From NCBI GenBank assembly GCA_030544235.1, contig CM060477.1:8206434-8270433 (forward strand): DNA of 64,000 nt. Reading direction: 5' to 3'. How positions within the stretch are numbered: the stretch's first letter is position 1; each line of letters opens with the position of its first letter. The DNA comes from Lepturacanthus savala. Its lineage: Eukaryota > Chordata > Actinopteri > Scombriformes > Trichiuridae. Shown piece by piece: positions 59,021 to 64,000 of this stretch. The translations under genes and the position numbers were made by a program. A model generated the notes under the pieces. It worked only from the letters and a program-made list of their open reading frames with translations. It had not been told where the DNA came from and searched no databases.

Positions 59021-59298
59021 CGCTGTTGCCTCACAGCAAAAAGGTCGCAGGCCTTGGGTTGGGACCTCTCTGTGTGGAGTTTGCATTTCTTTCCATTGCA
59101 TGATGCTACTTAGGTTAATTGGAGATTCTAAATTGGGAATGAGTGTGTGAGTGAATGGTGTGTGTTTTCCACGGTAGACTGGCAACCTGTCTGGGGTGTA
59201 TCCCTGCCTCCCGCTCAAAGTATGATGGGATTGGCTCCAGTAGACCCCCGTGACCCTAATGAGGAATAAACTAGTATAGACAATAGATGGATGGATGG
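59021..59298 (+). repeat. SINE-like fish repeat, copy 2 (internally shortened)
   Basis: Same order as the copy 1.7 kb upstream: cgctgttgcctcacagc, aaaggtcgcagg, gtgtggagtttgcatttc, ctggggtgtatccctgcctc, ggattggctccag, taatgaggaataaac, then tagatggatggatgg. Part of the middle is lost. Same orientation as copy 1. Confidence 0.75.
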
Positions 59299-62200
59299 TA
59301 TTCAACAGGTATTTGAAATATTCTGCTTTCTGCCCATTTTTCCTGTTTGTGAGCAAGCTCCTAACAAAATATGACAAATGAGGAAAACATGGTAGTTGTT
59401 TTCTTTGTACTTTCTTTGATTTTCAATTTATAAGATATTATTTGCACCATTGTCCTTCCTGAAGTTTCCACTATATGTGCAACAACCTCAGAATAATGAC
59501 AAACCTCTAGTAAATCGCTGCAGGTGGCCAATAGTCCAGCACCATCGTTAATTCAAAACTTCCATAACTTTTACGCATCAGTTTTACAATGAAATAAAAA
59601 AAAAGTAATCTGGTAATTTGTGGTCTTTCTTCTCCTGACAAGAACGTAAATGAATGTGCTAAATATTCCTTTAATTATGTAATATTCATACACGTAGTAT
59701 ATTCACATAACACAAGTCACTAGTGTAGATTTGTATTTTATCAGCTGACTTTGTGTGGAAATTCACTTTAACCGTCGTGTTATACATGTAACCCACATAC
59801 TCACAAACACATGGCTGGTAGTTAGACAAGTAAAACAGATCCATCCCTGCTTGGGTACTTTTGAAATCCTCCTCCTCCTCCTCCTGGAACCACTATATAG
59901 AACAGAAGTGAAAAACAATAAATATCACCATGAAACCCACACATACGCTAAAAGACGTGTTTGTATCTCAAGCCCTTGAAGTGCGATTTATGTGGCTCTG
60001 CACTACTTCATATTCAGCAGACTGTAAAGGAATTTGACCTAAACATCGCAGACCACGCTTTGCTGACGACATTGTAATAAATAAGATCCCTGATACACTG
60101 GTACAGTATATGGACTAGCCTGTGGGACTCTGATCTTCTAGCAAGGGAGGTGATGGCTGAGATGAGATAACAACTGCTTTTTTTTTTCTTAAGAGACACT
60201 GGCATCTGAGCCACAGGCTATTTTAGTTTCATCTGTGCTTCACGGCCTTCTTTGTTAGATCAAATTAAATTGTCTATACAAGCATCATTGATCACAACTA
60301 ATTTGGAAGCCAATCATATTCCAGTATGAACTTACACAAGTGTGATGCATAAATCTTCAGTGCACATAGACTGAGAATGGAACACCAGTTACTGTCAACC
60401 TTTGAAATGAACAAGATGGAAACATTTATAGGATTTTTATACAATGGAGAAAAAGTAGATGCAATTTTAAGAATATAAGACACAAATCATAATTGAAGGG
60501 GATTTTTAAGTATTTATTTAATCACGGGAGGATGAAGATTACAGCAAGATGAAAGGATGCTTGGATTGTTTGGTCTGCAGAGTAAAGCGCAGTCATTTCC
60601 CTCAGAACCTTGAACTGCTAAGCTCATACAGTATCGTAATTGGATGGTTTAGGGCTTAGGGAGTGTTGATAGTCAAATGTAATTTGGGATCAAAGAACAA
60701 GCAAAAGGGTAAAGGAGGTCACTCTTCCACACACGCATACATATGTTGTAAGAGCAGTGTTAGTAGAAGGAAAGGGCGCCCGGCTAAATGATGTTTTACC
60801 AGGTGGGCACAATTACCTGTGTGTGTTTCTGTGCATGGACACAAGCCTCTGTGTGTGTGTGTTGCACGTGTGTGCATAAGAATTATCCACATGTTGCTTT
60901 TAGAGGATTCGAGTCTATTACCATTAGGAAGACATGAATCAAAACCCTGCACTCCCACAGTTCTCCGCAGCCCACTCACAGCCCCTCAGCTGAGCCGCCG
61001 AGGGTCAGATAGTGTCCTGACGTTTTTCTTATTATTACCACTTAGAATAATATCGTGCAGACAACTATGATTCCTATGCAGTGTCCTGGGCTTATTTAAC
61101 AAGTGGCTATTCATTCCCGGCTAGACCAGAGCCCTCACAAAGCCAGAGGAAGCGGGATGATGATGGGTCACCGCATAGGGGAGCAGAACACAAGCTCCCA
61201 CTGTGGAGTCATGGAGTTTATAGGAAGCCGTGGCTAATCCCTGGTGAGTGTGTGTGCGTTTCGACATGAAGCCGGTGCCAGTTAAGTTTGTGTGGAGGCA
61301 TATGGCATGTGGAGGATTGCATTCTGCATGGGAGCGATACAAACACCTGCTTTAGTGCTCATAAATCGAGGGTGTGTGTGTGTGCGTGTGTGTGTGTGCG
61401 TGCGGGTGTGTGCACGTGCGGGTGTGTGCGCGGGTGCAGCCTTGTGCATACGTTCCAACAAGTGAACATGTGTCTCATTATAAGCTGAAATCACTCACAG
61501 GTGACTTTGTTTATTTGATCTTAATTAAGCCTCCGCCTCTTCCCCACATGGAAATCTGACAAAGGCTTGAAAAGAGAAAAAAGAGAAAAATCCCCTTATT
61601 TATTAATTCCAAACAACGTTCCAAGGATTGTGGTGAAAACCCAAAAGAAAGGGGAAAAAAAAAAAACATTTGTCAGAACCGTGCCCGCCCTGATGGCTCC
61701 AACAGCGTGCCATTTTTATCCAAACTCCGCCAAAACGGGAACACCTCGAGCACACATGGATTCAATTATTATCCTATGGAATTCCGCAAAAGTAAAGTCG
61801 GCAATAAGGAAAATATTCCTCTAATCTGGGGTCTTCCTCAAGCTGGGTGTGAAGGAAATTTAGGGGGTCCCCGTTTAATTGGGACCAGATTCGACCACCC
61901 TATTGAAAAAGCAGGACCATTTTTTTTTTTTTTTTGCAGGGTTATTTTGTTGAAAAGGGAACTATTTTGGTTGTACGTGAATAAATGTCTGATTTTTTCA
62001 GAGGGGGTTTCTGCAAACCAGATCAGACTGCCCCAGTGTTATAGGAAGCAGATGGACAGGACCAGGGAAAGAAAACAGTGAGTCCCATAAGAGAGGAAGA
62101 GAGAGGTTCGAAGTGAACTGTTTAAAGAGAGCATCATGAGAGAATGTGAATGTGAGAAAAGGGCCCCGGTTCAAACTTTGCTGATGAAAATGTGCGAAGG

Positions 62201-62939
62201 GAGGAATTTAACTACGAGATGTTGACCAGCACAGAGTACAGGCCGGATTCACTTTAATGAGTTTAACACATAAAGCCACAAGTTTGACACCATGAAAAAA
62301 ACACTCCTCTCCATATGCTAAAAAACACGCCAGTCACACACACACCTGTAGTTTGGCAGATTTATCTGGTGAGTGGCGTGAAACAACTCACAACAACACT
62401 GACAGCTCTGAGAGGCCTCTGTGGAAGGAAAAGTGAAATATTACTGTACATTTACTGCAGGAAGGAAGAAAATAGAAAGACTGACAGATGTTGGTGAGTA
62501 GGCTAAGATAGATGTTAAATTCACTAACATCCTTGTTTCCTATTTCCTATATCAAACTACAGGTCTGTAGTAGTCCGATACTTCCTCCTAGCAGTAGTCC
62601 TAATATTTCTAAAACCATGCAACAGGGAAAATCGTTTGCAAATAGCATGGCGCAGTAAAAAACTGACAAATTAACACAGCGCAAGAAATTGAAACATCAA
62701 CTCATACAAGCAAAGCATCTATAGCGCAACGGATGCTTCCTCAAGCCTAGGTCAACTGATGAGGCAGTTAAGAATGATCCATCTCCCCATTTATCAATCG
62801 GCATCTGAGTTGTGTCTGGCTTGGGGAGGTCAAACACTAAGAGGGTAACCAATTATTTTAGATTTCACGAAACATTTGAAACATTATCATTTTGCTGCAT
62901 AAATCTCCTCATTTGATTGTGATTCTCTTGCAGAGGCAG
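59299..62939. other. Gene-free DNA with GT-rich patches
   Basis: GT/GC-rich patches at 60.85 and 61.37-61.44 kb, and a poly(T) at 61.92 kb. Frames near 61.57-62.08 kb have no splice or family support. Confidence 0.5.
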
Positions 62940-63312
62940 CGAATCCAGATTTTTTTTTTCATGTCAAGTTGAAGACATCTTGTTTAGACTCCAAATAGAA
63001 GAGGCTTTTGTAGTTTATTAGTTGATTGCACGTCTCCTCTTAAGCTTCTCAATGGAGAAGAACAGGTCCTTTTGTGTCTGTCTCATTAATATTAACGAGC
63101 CTCTCCTCTGATTGGCTGATTTGGAAGACTGTCAATAGGGTGGTGACTGTATATTCCTGACTCAGTAAGTTTCATTTATTTTAAGGCACAGTTTCTGAAT
63201 ACAGTCACTGTGGATTAAACAATTGTAACATGGGACAGTATTTTGAGAACAACTAGAACTTCTTATATTCAAAAAGCAATTAGAATGTGACTTTCTACAA
63301 TATGGCACCTTT
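62940..63312. mobile_element. Diverged third copy of the AGGTCCCATAT MITE
   Basis: The right end reads caatatggcacctttga, one base off the MITE terminus. The interior gaacaggtc...tctcattaatattaac aligns with gaacaggta...tctctttaatattaac in the 7.76 kb copy. The left terminus is not recognisable, so the start is approximate. Confidence 0.5.
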
Positions 63313-63662
63313 GACTGTTGTCTGCTGGAGTATAAACTGCTCCACAAAACAGGAATAGTTTACAGAAAGATATTCATTCATTTAGAATAAGCATGTGAAC
63401 TTAATGTCCTGTTAGCAGACAAGCTAAAGAACTTGCTAACTGTCAGCTAGCAACTTGCTTAGAAGGTTTTTCTTTCTCTGCCTTCCTAATAACTTTGGTG
63501 AATGAAATTATGAAATTACTAATGTATGGAGGGAGAAAACAGCAAAGAGAAATCAGAATTGTTATTGTGACTGACTAGTACTAGCATGTTACTGGCTAAT
63601 CAGTTTGTCTGCCTTTAGCTCACCAGCTATTTCACAAACATTCTGGTATGTCCATGCTTTTA

Positions 63663-64000
63663 AAGGTACATTGTCTAAGATTTAGAGGAATTTAGAAGCA
63701 TCTAGAGGAACAGGTGTGGCAGTGATGGACTATAATAGTCAAAAGTATGTTTTAATTAGTATACTCAATCAATAGAAGAATCATTGTGTTTTTACTATCT
63801 TAGATAGAGCTGTTTTATCGATATGGGGATCGGGTCCCACTTTGTGGAGCCCGCAACGTTGCATCACAATTTTCCTACAGTTGTCCAGAACAGACTCTAT
63901 ACATGGCCTTTCACGTTCTTATGCCTTTTTTGCCGCTCCCCATCGGTTCTCCTACACGATCGGGCTACACGGTTGGTTGCAATCGGCAACTTTCCCACTA
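63663..64000. repeat. Percomorph dispersed repeat, cut by the window end
   Basis: Phrases tttagaggaatttagaagca, cattgtgtttttactatctt, gatcgggtcccactttgtgg and gttgtccagaacagac match a repeat I recall as abundant in spiny-rayed fishes. It continues past the last base. Confidence 0.5.

Noticed and set aside
1..64000. CRISPR array, operon or prokaryotic mobile system
   Set aside because: The window is clearly a vertebrate nuclear genome; repeats are microsatellites and transposon relics with no regular spacer structure.

Overview
The window is nuclear DNA from a ray-finned fish, most likely a percomorph teleost. Genes are split by short GT-AG introns. Intergenic DNA is AT-rich and full of CA/GT and AT microsatellites. 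Several dispersed repeats match types I recall as common in spiny-rayed fishes. Four vertebrate genes are readable in full, in the order sgk1 (+), slc2a12 (+), tbpl1 (-), tcf21 (+). This is the same neighbourhood as human 6q23 (SGK1-SLC2A12-TBPL1-TCF21), so the segment is an old, conserved syntenic block.

Layout. 1-2.6 kb: sgk1 upstream DNA. 2.73-7.2 kb: sgk1, ten coding exons and a 1.4 kb 3'UTR. 7.5-8.9 kb: microsatellite and two DNA-transposon-derived repeats. 9.9-11.1 kb: a two-coding-exon gene for a 221-residue acidic protein with three tandem repeats, which I do not recognise; it is the best candidate for something undescribed. 11.1-13.8 kb: repeats only. 13.8-21.7 kb: slc2a12, with a non-coding first exon and five coding exons. 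22.8-30.8 kb: tbpl1 on the minus strand, six coding exons, with a solo LTR in one intron. 30.9-51.8 kb: a 21 kb gene-free interval with transposon relics, dense dinucleotide repeats and a few GC-richer islands that look like developmental enhancers. 51.97-53.24 kb: tcf21, two exons. 53.3-64 kb: gene-free DNA with a CCAAT-box cluster and several repeats.

Functions. The genes do not form an operon-like unit. sgk1 encodes a hormone- and stress-induced kinase controlling ion channels and nutrient transporters. slc2a12 encodes a facilitative sugar transporter. tbpl1 encodes a TBP-like core-promoter factor. tcf21 encodes a mesodermal bHLH regulator of epicardium, kidney and craniofacial muscle, which fits a large flanking regulatory desert. 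All exon joins were made by eye from splice signals, reading phase and similarity to remembered vertebrate proteins; no alignment or database search was run.
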